DNA of 43,344 nt, taken from NCBI GenBank assembly GCA_040877415.1, contig JBBDNV010000010.1, forward strand, positions 1-43,344, in the 5' to 3' direction. Shown here piece by piece: positions 32,154-40,997 of the stretch. The notes under the pieces are model-generated. The model worked only from the letters and a program-made list of their open reading frames with translations, made no database searches and had not been told where the DNA came from. The DNA comes from JBBDNV01 sp040877415 (GTDB lineage: Bacteria > Planctomycetota > Planctomycetia > Pirellulales > PALSA-1355). The position numbers and the translations under genes were made by a program. Position 1 is the stretch's first letter; the number at the start of each line of letters is the position of its first letter.

Positions 32154-33959
32154 ATGATTGCCGAAGTGAAGACGTTGCCGAAGCGGAGCCAGGTTGCGCC
32201 GGCCGATACGTGGGACCTGACGAGCCTGTTTGCCGACGACGCCGAGTGGGAGTCGGCCTTCGAAAAGTGGGAAGCCCAGATCGGCCGTTACGAGGAATTC
32301 CGCGGCCAGCTCGGTTGGGGCGCCGAAAAGCTGGCCGAGTGCCTTTCGTTCGACACCCAGTTCGAACGCCGCGGCGAACGGCTGGGCACGTACGCCTTTC
32401 TGAAAACGGCCGAAGATACGGCCAACAGCGACTATCAGCGGATGATGGGCCGCTATCGCAACGTTTCCAGCCGCGCCGGTCAGGCGGCCAGCTACATTCG
32501 GCCCGAGATCATGGACATTCCCACCGCCGTGATGGACGAGCTCCTTAAATCGTCCGAGCTGGCCGAGTTTCGCGTGCTGCTCGAGCAATTGTTGCGCTAC
32601 AAGCCGCACACGCTCGCCAAGAGCGAGGAAAAGCTGCTGGCCATGCAGGCTGAAATGGCCGACGCCGCGAACCAGATCTTTCGCCAGTTGACCGACGCCG
32701 ATTTGAAATGGGGCATGATCAAAAACGAGCGCGGCGAGCTGGTCGAATTGAGCAACGCGTCGTTCTCGTCGCTGCTGCAATCGCCCGAGCGGCGCGTGCG
32801 AAAAAAAGCGTTTCACGAGTATTACAAGCAGTTCGCCGCCCACGAAAACACGCTGGCCGCCGCGCTTTCAGCGTCGAACCTGCGCGACGTCTATTACGCC
32901 CGGGCGCGCAACTACGAAAGCGCCCTGGCCGCGTCGCTGTTTCAGGACAAGGTGCCCCTGGCGGTGGTCGACAACCTGATCGAATCGGTGCACCGGCACT
33001 TGCCGGCCCTGTATCGCTACTACGACCTGCGGCGGCGCAAGATGCGGCTGCGCGACATCCATCACTACGACACCTACGTGCCGATCCTGAGCGAGTTGAA
33101 AACCCGGCACACCTGGGACCAGGCGGCCAAGCTCGTGCTCGCGGCGACCGAGCCCCTGGGCAACGAATACGGCGGAGTGCTCGAAGCCGGCCTGAACGGC
33201 CGTTGGAGCGATCGCTATCCGAACCAGGGCAAGCAATCGGGCGCGTTCAGCTCCGGCTCGTACGACGGCGATCCGTACATCCTGATGAACTATCAGAGCG
33301 ACGTCCTCGACCACGTCTTTACGCTCGCGCACGAGGCGGGCCACTCGATGCACAGCTACTACTCGGCCCGGCGCCAGCCGTTTCAGTACTACAACTACAC
33401 CATCTTCGTCGCCGAGGTGGCCAGCACGTTCAACGAACAGCTGCTGGCGCGCCATCTCATGCAGCGGGCCAAAAGCGACGGGGAGCGGGCCTTCCTGATC
33501 AACCGCGAAATCGATTCCATCCGCGGCACGATCCTGCGGCAGACGATGTTCGCCGAATTCGAACGCACCACGCACAGCCTGGCCGAAGCCGGCGAGCCGT
33601 TGACCGTCGAGCGCTTCAAAAGCGAATACCGCCGGCTCTTGGAACTTTATTTCGGGCCCGATTTCACGCTCGACGCCGAATTGTCGCTGGAATGCTTCCG
33701 CATTCCGCACTTCTATCGCGCGTTCTACGTCTATAAATATGCCACGGGGCTCTCGGCCGCGATTGCCCTGGCCGAGCGCGTCACCGGCGGGGGAGAGCGG
33801 GAACTCAAGGATTATCTGGGCTTTCTCCAGGGAGGCTCGTCGAAATATCCGCTCGATCTGCTGCGCGACGCCGGCGTGGACATGGAAAAACCCCAGGCGG
33901 TCGACACCGCGCTTGGATATTTCGAGCGGCTGGTAAAGGAGTTGGACGAATTGCTGTGA
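32154..33959 (+). CDS. pepF: Oligoendopeptidase F (M3 family)
   Basis: 601 residues from ATG 32154 (the frame opens at a GTG at 32115, but the family start matches IAEVKTLPKRSQVAPADTWD). The zinc site is HEAGHSMHSYYS with HEAGH at 393-397 and E421 in FVAEVASTFNEQLL, the standard M3B arrangement. Length is typical for PepF. It cleaves short peptides in the cytoplasm, recycling amino acids. GGGGGA precedes the ATG at a rather long spacing of about 13 nt. Confidence 0.95.
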   Translation: MIAEVKTLPKRSQVAPADTWDLTSLFADDAEWESAFEKWEAQIGRYEEFRGQLGWGAEKLAECLSFDTQFERRGERLGTYAFLKTAEDTANSDYQRMMGRYRNVSSRAGQAASYIRPEIMDIPTAVMDELLKSSELAEFRVLLEQLLRYKPHTLAKSEEKLLAMQAEMADAANQIFRQLTDADLKWGMIKNERGELVELSNASFSSLLQSPERRVRKKAFHEYYKQFAAHENTLAAALSASNLRDVYYARARNYESALAASLFQDKVPLAVVDNLIESVHRHLPALYRYYDLRRRKMRLRDIHHYDTYVPILSELKTRHTWDQAAKLVLAATEPLGNEYGGVLEAGLNGRWSDRYPNQGKQSGAFSSGSYDGDPYILMNYQSDVLDHVFTLAHEAGHSMHSYYSARRQPFQYYNYTIFVAEVASTFNEQLLARHLMQRAKSDGERAFLINREIDSIRGTILRQTMFAEFERTTHSLAEAGEPLTVERFKSEYRRLLELYFGPDFTLDAELSLECFRIPHFYRAFYVYKYATGLSAAIALAERVTGGGERELKDYLGFLQGGSSKYPLDLLRDAGVDMEKPQAVDTALGYFERLVKELDELL

Positions 33960-33987
33960 GTTTCCGTGTAAAGTAGATGGGCGTAAG

Positions 33988-34080
33988 AACCCTCTCCCCT
34001 TGTGGGAGAGGGCAGGGTGAGGGGTTGCACTGGATGACACTTCCCCCTCACCCCAACCCTCTCCCACAAGGGGAGAGGGA
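33988..34080. repeat. Inverted pair of CCCTCTCCCC/GGGAGAGGG repeats
   Basis: 33988-34024 and 34044-34080 are 37-nt inverted copies of each other. A 23-nt core beginning CCCTCTCCCCTTGTGGGA is identical, and GGGTGAGGGG follows in both, with a one-base indel. Each arm is itself a hairpin. It is the same family as 10568-10660. The right arm ends 11 bp before the GGAG of the next gene. Confidence 0.9.
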
Positions 34081-34102
34081 GAAATCGCGCGGAGTCCACC
34101 CT

Positions 34103-34861
34103 ATGCGACTCGGACTCGTCACCTATCAATGGGGCGCCGACTGGGATCTGCCCACGCTGATCAAAAACTGCAAAGAGACCGGCTTTGCCGGCGTCGAGCT
34201 GCGCACCACGCACAAACACGGCGTCGAGCCTTCGCTCAAGGAAAACGAGCGAAAAGAGGTCGCCAAGCGGTTCGCCGACAGCCCCCTCGAGCTGGTCGGT
34301 TTGGGCACGGCCTGCGAATACCATTCGCCCGACGCGGCCGAGCTGAAGAAGAACGTCGAAGAAACCAAGGCCTTCATCCGGCTCTGCCACGACGTGGGCG
34401 GCTCGGGCGTCAAGGTGCGCCCCAACGGCCTGCCGGCCGGCGTGAGCGCGGCCCGCTCGATCGAGCAGATCGGCAAGTCGCTCGACGAAGTGGCTTCCTA
34501 CGGCGAAGGCTTCGGCATCGAAATTCGGCTGGAGATCCACGGCCGCGGCACCTCCGAGATTCCCACGATCAAGAAGATCATGGAGGTCTCCAGGCATCCC
34601 GGCTCGAAACTTTGCTGGAATTGTAACGATGCCGATCTGGACGGCGCCGGCCTGGCCGCCAATTTCGCCAGCGTGCAGGATCGAATCGCCACGGTGCACA
34701 TCCACGACCTGATCAGCGGCTATCCGTGGCCCGAGCTGTTCGGACTGCTCAAGGGAGCGAACTTCGAAGGCTGGACCCTGTTGGAGGAAGGCCAGCAGAC
34801 GAGCGACCCGATTCGCGTGATGAAATACTATCGGCTGCTGTGGGAAACCATGGCCAAGTGA
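34103..34861 (+). CDS. Sugar phosphate isomerase/epimerase-like TIM barrel, short form
   Basis: 252 residues from ATG 34103, with GGAG 8 nt upstream. The frame is open further left only because it crosses the repeat. It starts MRLGLVTYQWGADWDLPTLI. Metal-ligand regions are FAGVELRT, IRLEIHGRGTSEIPT, CWNCNDADLDGAG and ATVHIHDLISGYPWPEL. It belongs to the same TIM-barrel superfamily as the gene at 28832-29830 but is clearly divergent and shorter. The substrate is unknown. It is a lone gene between repeats. Confidence 0.87.
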   Translation: MRLGLVTYQWGADWDLPTLIKNCKETGFAGVELRTTHKHGVEPSLKENERKEVAKRFADSPLELVGLGTACEYHSPDAAELKKNVEETKAFIRLCHDVGGSGVKVRPNGLPAGVSAARSIEQIGKSLDEVASYGEGFGIEIRLEIHGRGTSEIPTIKKIMEVSRHPGSKLCWNCNDADLDGAGLAANFASVQDRIATVHIHDLISGYPWPELFGLLKGANFEGWTLLEEGQQTSDPIRVMKYYRLLWETMAK

Positions 34862-34933
34862 CCCCCGCAAAAAAATGGGGGCTCACCACAACGTCACAAC
34901 GAACAAAACGTACAGCGGAAAAAGCAGAAGAAA

Positions 34934-35105
34934 AACGGAGAGATAACCACAAAGGCACCAAGAACACGAAGGAACAGGGAAGACGACGCACCACAACGGA
35001 ACGAACGAGCACCACGTAAACAAAATCACTTTTCATCGTCGTGCTCGTTGTGTCGGCGTGGTCATTTCCTCTGTTCTTGGTGCCTTGGTGGTTGTTTCTC
35101 CGTTT
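34934..35105. repeat. 172-bp imperfect palindrome, MITE-like
   Basis: The outer arms 34934-34972 and 35067-35105 match in inverted orientation at 31 of the first 34 positions (AAACGGAGA, AACCAC and AAGGCACCAAGAACA shared). The inner parts also pair partly (AACGAGCAC/GTGCTCGTT). It is AT-richer than its surroundings and holds no gene. It lies between two convergent genes. The size and terminal inversion suggest a non-autonomous mobile element. Confidence 0.75.
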
Positions 35106-35110
35106 GAATG

Positions 35111-36142
35111 TCACGGCGCCGGCTTGACGGTCGTGATCCACAAAAACGGCTTGTCGGCCTCGTCGACGCGCAGCTCGTATTTCAGCTTTGCCTGCGACAG
35201 CACCTTGCGCAAAACCTGGCTGTACGACATCCGCTTCGCCGGCACGTCGGCTTGGGCGCCGGCCGGATCGGCGCCGTGCAAGGCCATCGCGTTGCGATCG
35301 AACAAAAACGGCGCGTCGAGGCGGCCTTCGATCGCCACGAGCGCTAGGGCGAACGAAGTCTCCTTGATCTCCACGTTCAGCATCTCGAACAACGCCGGCA
35401 GTAGCTCGCTTGCGCGCTTGCTCGGCTTCCATCCGACGGGCCAGGCCTCGCCGCCCGCTTGCGGTTGTCCGACGCGATATTCGAGCGGCCCGCCGCGCTC
35501 GTGCCGCGGCTGGAGCACCAATCCGGCCGGCCGCAGGATGGCGGCCAGCGCCGTGCCGCGCGCAAGACCCTTCAATTCGTCGGCCACCTTGACCTCCGCC
35601 ACGGCGGGCATCGCGCCGGCGTCAGGCGCCAGCGGAATTCCGAGCCCCGCGGCAATCTGGCCTAGCGCGGTGCCGGCCGGCATGCCTTTGGTGGAAAAAT
35701 CGACCGGCCGTTTCAAATCGTCGTGGACCGCTTGCAACTCGCGCGGCAAGAGCCCAAAGGCCGAACGCTCGCCCGTGACGCCTTCGGCTCCCTCGTCGCG
35801 CAGGGTGTCGAGCCACTTGCGAAGTTTGCCGGTATCGCGGAGGCCGAACTTTCCGCCGGGCACGTACAGCACGTTGTCGGCCGACAGAATCCCCACGACT
35901 TTGTACGAGGGCGCCGCCCCCGTGCCCTGGTTCTCGATGCTCATCTCGTCGTCGCCGGCGCCGGTTCGGATGCGCAAGCCGGAAAGGCCCAATTCCGAAA
36001 GGGCCTGGTGCCACTGCTGCGGGGCGGTGGCCGGCAGTCCGGGCCGGGTGATTAGTTCGAACGTGACGCGCGGCTTGTCGGCGGCCGCGGCGGCCGACGC
36101 AACGAGCGCAACGATCAAAAGCATTCCGCACGGACGTTGCAC
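35111..36142 (-). CDS. Secreted protein of unknown function
   Basis: 343 residues from GTG 36142, which has GGAG about 7 nt upstream. The signal peptide (about 1-21: MLLIVALVASAAAAAD) is followed by a mixed alpha/beta body without a domain I recognise. GMPAGTALGQIAAGLGIPLA and KGLARGTALAAILRPAGLVL look like two repeats of a short secretin/TonB N-domain-like (STN) pattern, and YSQVLRKVLSQAKLKYELRV a third. This hints at a repeated small alpha/beta fold. The stop lies 6 bp from the palindrome at 34934-35105. No functional partner is evident. Confidence 0.7.
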   Translation of the reverse strand: MQRPCGMLLIVALVASAAAAADKPRVTFELITRPGLPATAPQQWHQALSELGLSGLRIRTGAGDDEMSIENQGTGAAPSYKVVGILSADNVLYVPGGKFGLRDTGKLRKWLDTLRDEGAEGVTGERSAFGLLPRELQAVHDDLKRPVDFSTKGMPAGTALGQIAAGLGIPLAPDAGAMPAVAEVKVADELKGLARGTALAAILRPAGLVLQPRHERGGPLEYRVGQPQAGGEAWPVGWKPSKRASELLPALFEMLNVEIKETSFALALVAIEGRLDAPFLFDRNAMALHGADPAGAQADVPAKRMSYSQVLRKVLSQAKLKYELRVDEADKPFLWITTVKPAP

Positions 36143-36280
36143 TTTGCGGCTCCGCTAGTTTCGCTCTCGGGCTCCCCGCCGAATTATAGCACGCAACCTC
36201 TGGCCGCGATCCTCGATGCATGAGACCCAAATCAAGGGCGCGACGTGCCGGCGAACGTATGTCGCGGCGCGCGGCTGGGC

Positions 36281-36286
36281 TATAAT
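36281..36286 (+). promoter_or_regulatory. Consensus -10 box upstream of the coiled-coil gene
   Basis: A perfect TATAAT stands out in a very GC-rich stretch, 82 bp before the ATG at 36368. No convincing -35 hexamer is seen 16-18 bp upstream. Confidence 0.45.
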
Positions 36287-36367
36287 GACCAGGCCCGGTC
36301 CTGTCAACGAAATTCCCGTCGCGCCCTTTGACGCGCCGATCTGAAAACCGGTTTTGGAGGTGATGCG

Positions 36368-36967
36368 ATGACTCTTCGACGGCTGGCGGCGGTGGCGATG
36401 ATTCTGGCAATCGGCGTGGCACTGGGCCGGACCGCCGGCTCGGCGGCCGAGGATGAAGACGAAAGCAAGGCAAAGTTGCTCTCGGTCGAATGCGCGCAAG
36501 CCAAGCTGAAACTGGCGCAAATGAATCTCGCGCGCGCCCAGGAGTTGAACCAAAAAGTTCCCGGCACGCTGATCGGCGGCATGATGGAGCAGTTCGTCAA
36601 AGAGGTGGAGATGGCCCGGGTGGAACTTGATCTCGCCAAAAAGTCGCCCCGCGCCGATACTTACCTGACTTGCCTCGAGCGGGTGAAGCTGGACCTGCGC
36701 TCGGCCGAGCAGAGGGCGAAAGTGGGCCTGGAGACGCACGAAAAGGCTCCCACCGTCGTCACCAAGGGCGACGTCGAGCGCATGCGACTGTTTGCCAACG
36801 TTGCCAATCTGCAATTGCGGCGCGGCCAGGCGCTGGCCGATGCCTCGGCGTCGGACAAACTCGAGTGGCAGCTCGAAGTGCTCGCCGACGACCTCGAGCG
36901 CGTCCGCATCTACACCTATCTGCTCGGCCAAAACCGCGTCGGACAATTCTTCCCCGGCGGATTGTGA
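36368..36967 (+). CDS. Secreted coiled-coil protein of unknown function
   Basis: 199 residues with a signal peptide (about 1-27: LRRLAAVAMILAIGVALG) and an almost wholly helical, charged body (ECAQAKLKLAQMNLARAQEL, EMARVELDLAKKSPRA, CLERVKLDLRSAEQRAKVG) that should form coiled coil in the periplasm. GGAGGTG at 5-nt spacing before the ATG is a strong ribosome site. No enzymatic motif. Divergent from the preceding secreted protein and upstream of dnaE. Confidence 0.78.
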   Translation: MTLRRLAAVAMILAIGVALGRTAGSAAEDEDESKAKLLSVECAQAKLKLAQMNLARAQELNQKVPGTLIGGMMEQFVKEVEMARVELDLAKKSPRADTYLTCLERVKLDLRSAEQRAKVGLETHEKAPTVVTKGDVERMRLFANVANLQLRRGQALADASASDKLEWQLEVLADDLERVRIYTYLLGQNRVGQFFPGGL

Positions 36968-37087
36968 AGCGCGAAGATAATCGTGATTCAGGCCGCTGCC
37001 TCGTCTTGCTCGCCGTGTCGTCGTCGTCGGTCTACGCCGTGTTCTTTGCGGGAAACCAACCTACTGGGTTCCGCCGGGCGAACCGGC

Positions 37088-37093
37088 TAGAAT
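37088..37093 (+). promoter_or_regulatory. Candidate -10 box of dnaE
   Basis: TAGAAT lies 53 bp before the GTG start of dnaE. No good -35 match. GAGGGA at 37134-37139 is the probable ribosome site. Confidence 0.3.
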
Positions 37094-37146
37094 GAGCGGT
37101 TGATCGCTCCCAGCACGGACTTTTCGTTTCAGCGAGGGATTGCCAC

Positions 37147-40100
37147 GTGAGCGCGCCGCCGTTTGTTCATCTGCATTGTCACAGCCACTTCAGCCTGCTG
37201 GACGGGGCCAGCCCGATCCAGGGGCTGGTGGATCGGGCCAAGGCGCTCTCGATGAACGCCCTGGCGATCACGGATCACGGCAATCTTTACGGGGCGCTCG
37301 ATTTCTACAAAAAGGCCCGGGAGGCGGGCATCAATCCGATCATCGGCTACGAGGCGTATATCGCGCCGGGCAGCCGTTTTTCCAAAGACGCCGCCGGCAT
37401 GAAGGAGGCCAGCTACCACCTGACGCTCTTGGCGCAAAACAAGACCGGCTTTCAAAACCTGATCAAGATGGCCTCGCAGGCGTTTCTCGAGGGCTTTTAC
37501 TTCAAGCCGCGGATCGACAAGGAGCTGCTCGCGGCGCACAGCGAAGGGATCGTGTGCTTAAGCGGCTGCGTCTCGGGCGAATTCAGCCGCGCGATCCTCA
37601 AGCAGCACGGTGAAGAGCCCGATCTTGAGCCGGCCATGCAAATCGCGGCCTGGTTCCACAAAATCTTCGGCGATCGCTACTTCATCGAGATCCAGAATAA
37701 CGGTCTGGAAATCCAGCGCATCGCGCTGGCGGGAGCCGTCGAAGTGGCCCGGCGGATGGGCATTGGGCTGGTCGCCACCAGCGACGCCCATTACGTCTAC
37801 CGCGAAGACGCCGAAGCCCAGGACGTGCTGTTGTGCATCAACACCGGCAAGTTTCGCACCGACAAGCAGCGAATGCGGATGGAGGGGGACCAGTTTTATC
37901 TGCGCAGCGCCGACGAAATGTACGAAGCATTCGGGAGCGAACACGCCGAGGCCCTTGCCCAGAGCCAGCGGATCGCCGACGGGGTCGACATCCGGCTCGA
38001 CTTGCACCAGCGGCATTTCCCCACCTACACGCTGCCGCCGGGAAGGACGGCCCAGGATTTTCTGCGCGAGTTGTGCGTGAAAGGTTTGCCGGAGCGGTAC
38101 GCCGACGATCCGGAAAAGTGCGCAGGCGGCGAGCTTGCGCCGGCCGTGATGGAACGGCTCGATTACGAGCTGTCGGTGATCAACAAGCTGGGCTTTGCGA
38201 ATTACTTTTTGATCGTGTGGGATTTCGTGCGCTACTCGCGGGAGCGGAACATTCCGGCCACGGCCCGCGGCAGCGGCGTCGGCTCGCTGGTTTCGTACGC
38301 CTTGTATTTGAGCCACGTTTGCCCGCTCAAGTACGACCTCTTGTTCGAGCGGTTCCTGGACGAGAGCCGCAAGGAGGCGCCCGACATCGACATCGACTTT
38401 TGCAAGGATCGCCGCGGCGAGGTGATCGCGTACGTCAAGGAGAAGTACGGCGAAGCGAACGTGGCGCAAATCGGCACGTTCGGCACGTTGGCCGCCCGGG
38501 CGGCGATCCGCGACGTCGGCCGCGCCTTGAGCATGCCCATTCCGCGCGTCGACACGATCGTGGCCATGGTTCCCGCGGAATTGAACATCACGCTCACTAA
38601 GGCGCTGGCCGAAAGCCAGGACCTGAAGCGCGCTTACGACGGCGACCCCGAAGTGCGCGAGCTGTTGAACCTGGCCATGAAGATCGAAGGCCTCGCGCGC
38701 AACGTCGGCACGCACGCCGCGGCGGTCGTGATCGCCGACAAGCCGCTCGTGGACTACGTCCCCCTGGGACGCGTACAGGGCAAGGAGGAGGTGATCACCC
38801 AATGGGCCATGGGCGACGTCGAGGCCGCGGGCCTTTTGAAAATGGATTTCCTGGGCCTGCGAAACCTGACGATTCTTTCCAAGGCCGTCGATCTGATCGA
38901 GCAAACGACCGGCCGGCGAGTCGATCCGCACAAGTTTCCGCTCGACGACGCCGAAACGTTCGCGCTATTGTGCCGCGGCGAGACGAAGGGCATCTTCCAG
39001 CTCGAAAGCGGCGGCATTCGCGACCTGCTGCAAAAAATGAAGCCCGATCATTTCCGCGACATCATCGCCACCAACGCCTTATACCGTCCCGGCCCGCTCG
39101 AAGGCGGCATGGTCGACGACTACCTGCAAGTCAAGCACGGCCGCAAGGCGGCCGACTATCCGCACCCCGTGATGAAGGAGGTGCTCGAAGAGACGCACGG
39201 CGTGATGGTGTACCAGGAACAGGTGATGCGGATTCTCAATCGCCTGGGCGGCATCGAGCTATCGGCCGCGTACACCTGTATCAAGGCCATCAGCAAGAAA
39301 AAGCTGCCTTTGATCGCCCGCTATCGCGAGGAGTTCATCACTGGCGCCGTGTCCCGCGGGCTCGGCGAGCGAACGGCCAGCGAGCTGTTCGAGATGATCG
39401 CCAAGTTCGCCGGCTACGGCTTCAACAAAAGCCACTCGACGGCCTACGCGCTGATCGCTTACATGACGGCCTATCTCAAGGCCCACTATCCGGTCGAGTT
39501 CATGGCCGCCTTGCTTTCGGGCGACATCGATGCGCGGAATTTCAAGAAGAAGGATTCGCTGGTCGAGCATCTGGAGGATTGCCGCCGCATGGGCATCGAA
39601 GTCCAGCCGCCCGACGTGAACCGCTCGGAGGCCGACTTTACGGTCGCCGACGGCAGGATCCACATCGGACTGTGCGCCATCAAGGGCTGCGGCCGCCTGG
39701 CCATGGAGGCGCTGGTCGCCACGCGCCGCGCGGGCGGGCCGCTGCGCGATCTGTTCGACTTTTGCGAACGCGTCGATCCGGCGCTAGTCTCGCGGGCCAC
39801 GATCGAAACGTTGATCAAGGCCGGCGGGTTCGACGCGGCCGGCGCGACGCGCGCGCAAAACATGGCCGTGCTCGATCGGGCCATCCAGTCGGGAGCCGCC
39901 CTGCACGCCGACCGCAAAAGCGGCCAGAAGGGCCTGTTCGAAATGCTCGACGACGCGGCCGAAGCAAGCGCGCCCGCGGCGCTGCCCGACGTGCCCGATT
40001 GGGACGATCGCGAGCGCCTGGCGGCCGAAAAAGAAGTGCTCGGGTTTTACCTTTCCAGCCATCCGCTGGCCGAGCACGAAAAGACGCTGGCCACCTATTG

Positions 40101-40725
40101 CTCGCATAGCACGGCCGATCTGGCCGCCTTGCCGCCGCGCACCGAGGTCGTGCTGGGCGGCATGATCTCGGCCATCAAGTTCTCGCAAACTCGCAATCCA
40201 CGCGCCGGCAGCAGCCACACGAAGTACGCCATGTTCGACTTGGAGGACATGTCCGGCAGCGTGCGCTGCATCCTCTGGCCGGAGCAATACGCCGAGCAAG
40301 GCGATCTCGTGCGCCCCGACGCCACGCTGGTCCTGCGCGGTGCCGTCGATCGCCGCCCGGGCAGCGACGAGCCGAACCTGATCGTGAGCGAATTGATCCC
40401 GCTTCCGGCTCTCGACGCCCGCTTCACCAGGTGCATCGTCGTCCGCTTAAGCGAGCTTGCGCACGCCGAGCGCGGGCTGGAAGATCTGTTTGAAATCCTG
40501 CGCGGCTACCCGGGCAATTGCGAACTGCAGTTGGTTCTGTGCCTGGCCGACGGCAGCCGGGCGTACCTGAGAAGCCAGCGCATGCGCGTCGACCTGAATG
40601 CCGAAATGCGTTCTCGCGTGGATGCCCTATTGGGTCCGGGCAACGTGCGGTTGCTCCCGGCGCCGACGGTCGCCTCGAGCAGCCGCGGCGCGCCGCCGCC
40701 GGCCCGGGCGCTGGCGCGGCGTTAG
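37147..40725 (+). CDS. dnaE: DNA polymerase III alpha subunit
   Basis: 1192 residues from GTG 37147. Domains in order: PHP (HLHCHSHFSLLDG, residues 8-20), palm with the catalytic aspartates D413 and D415 in PDIDIDF and D567 in LKMDFLGLR, fingers, a helix-hairpin-helix region, the clamp-binding motif QKGLF (927-931), an OB fold (VVLGGMISAIKFSQ, MFDLEDMSGSVRCILWP) and a C-terminal tau-binding-like domain. The catalytic residues are offset by 12 from E. coli D401, D403 and D555. It is the replicative polymerase catalytic subunit. Confidence 0.98.
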   Translation: MSAPPFVHLHCHSHFSLLDGASPIQGLVDRAKALSMNALAITDHGNLYGALDFYKKAREAGINPIIGYEAYIAPGSRFSKDAAGMKEASYHLTLLAQNKTGFQNLIKMASQAFLEGFYFKPRIDKELLAAHSEGIVCLSGCVSGEFSRAILKQHGEEPDLEPAMQIAAWFHKIFGDRYFIEIQNNGLEIQRIALAGAVEVARRMGIGLVATSDAHYVYREDAEAQDVLLCINTGKFRTDKQRMRMEGDQFYLRSADEMYEAFGSEHAEALAQSQRIADGVDIRLDLHQRHFPTYTLPPGRTAQDFLRELCVKGLPERYADDPEKCAGGELAPAVMERLDYELSVINKLGFANYFLIVWDFVRYSRERNIPATARGSGVGSLVSYALYLSHVCPLKYDLLFERFLDESRKEAPDIDIDFCKDRRGEVIAYVKEKYGEANVAQIGTFGTLAARAAIRDVGRALSMPIPRVDTIVAMVPAELNITLTKALAESQDLKRAYDGDPEVRELLNLAMKIEGLARNVGTHAAAVVIADKPLVDYVPLGRVQGKEEVITQWAMGDVEAAGLLKMDFLGLRNLTILSKAVDLIEQTTGRRVDPHKFPLDDAETFALLCRGETKGIFQLESGGIRDLLQKMKPDHFRDIIATNALYRPGPLEGGMVDDYLQVKHGRKAADYPHPVMKEVLEETHGVMVYQEQVMRILNRLGGIELSAAYTCIKAISKKKLPLIARYREEFITGAVSRGLGERTASELFEMIAKFAGYGFNKSHSTAYALIAYMTAYLKAHYPVEFMAALLSGDIDARNFKKKDSLVEHLEDCRRMGIEVQPPDVNRSEADFTVADGRIHIGLCAIKGCGRLAMEALVATRRAGGPLRDLFDFCERVDPALVSRATIETLIKAGGFDAAGATRAQNMAVLDRAIQSGAALHADRKSGQKGLFEMLDDAAEASAPAALPDVPDWDDRERLAAEKEVLGFYLSSHPLAEHEKTLATYCSHSTADLAALPPRTEVVLGGMISAIKFSQTRNPRAGSSHTKYAMFDLEDMSGSVRCILWPEQYAEQGDLVRPDATLVLRGAVDRRPGSDEPNLIVSELIPLPALDARFTRCIVVRLSELAHAERGLEDLFEILRGYPGNCELQLVLCLADGSRAYLRSQRMRVDLNAEMRSRVDALLGPGNVRLLPAPTVASSSRGAPPPARALARR

Positions 40726-40997
40726 CCTGCCCCCTTGGTTCGACACGCAGCGACAAACGGCGATTTCTGCCGGTGTTTTCGGTCTTTTCGGCCCGGACTG
40801 GGCACGCGGCGCGCGGGCCCTGTGAGCCAGCGGGACGGTTGGTTGCTTTGCCCACACGGCCGAATTAAGATCAAGGGAGTGCATGGACGTCCCTAACAAC
40901 CGTCCACAATTGCGCTTCCACCCCTGCCGCTCGACGTGAGCCAAACGGGGGTGGAAGCGTTTCCGGAACACTTCTATCGGTCGGGGAGAGCGCAGGC

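Noticed and set aside
33977..34102. In-frame upstream extension of the short TIM-barrel gene, with the peptide PHPNPLPQGERE
   Set aside because: This peptide is the translation of the CCCTCTCCC/GGGAGAGGG repeat and appears spuriously wherever that repeat is open. The family start and GGAG are at 34103.
40726..40997. Possible small gene between dnaE and the DUF1598 gene
   Set aside because: The open frames there are Arg/Pro-rich shadows without a ribosome site. No hairpin or promoter of note was seen.
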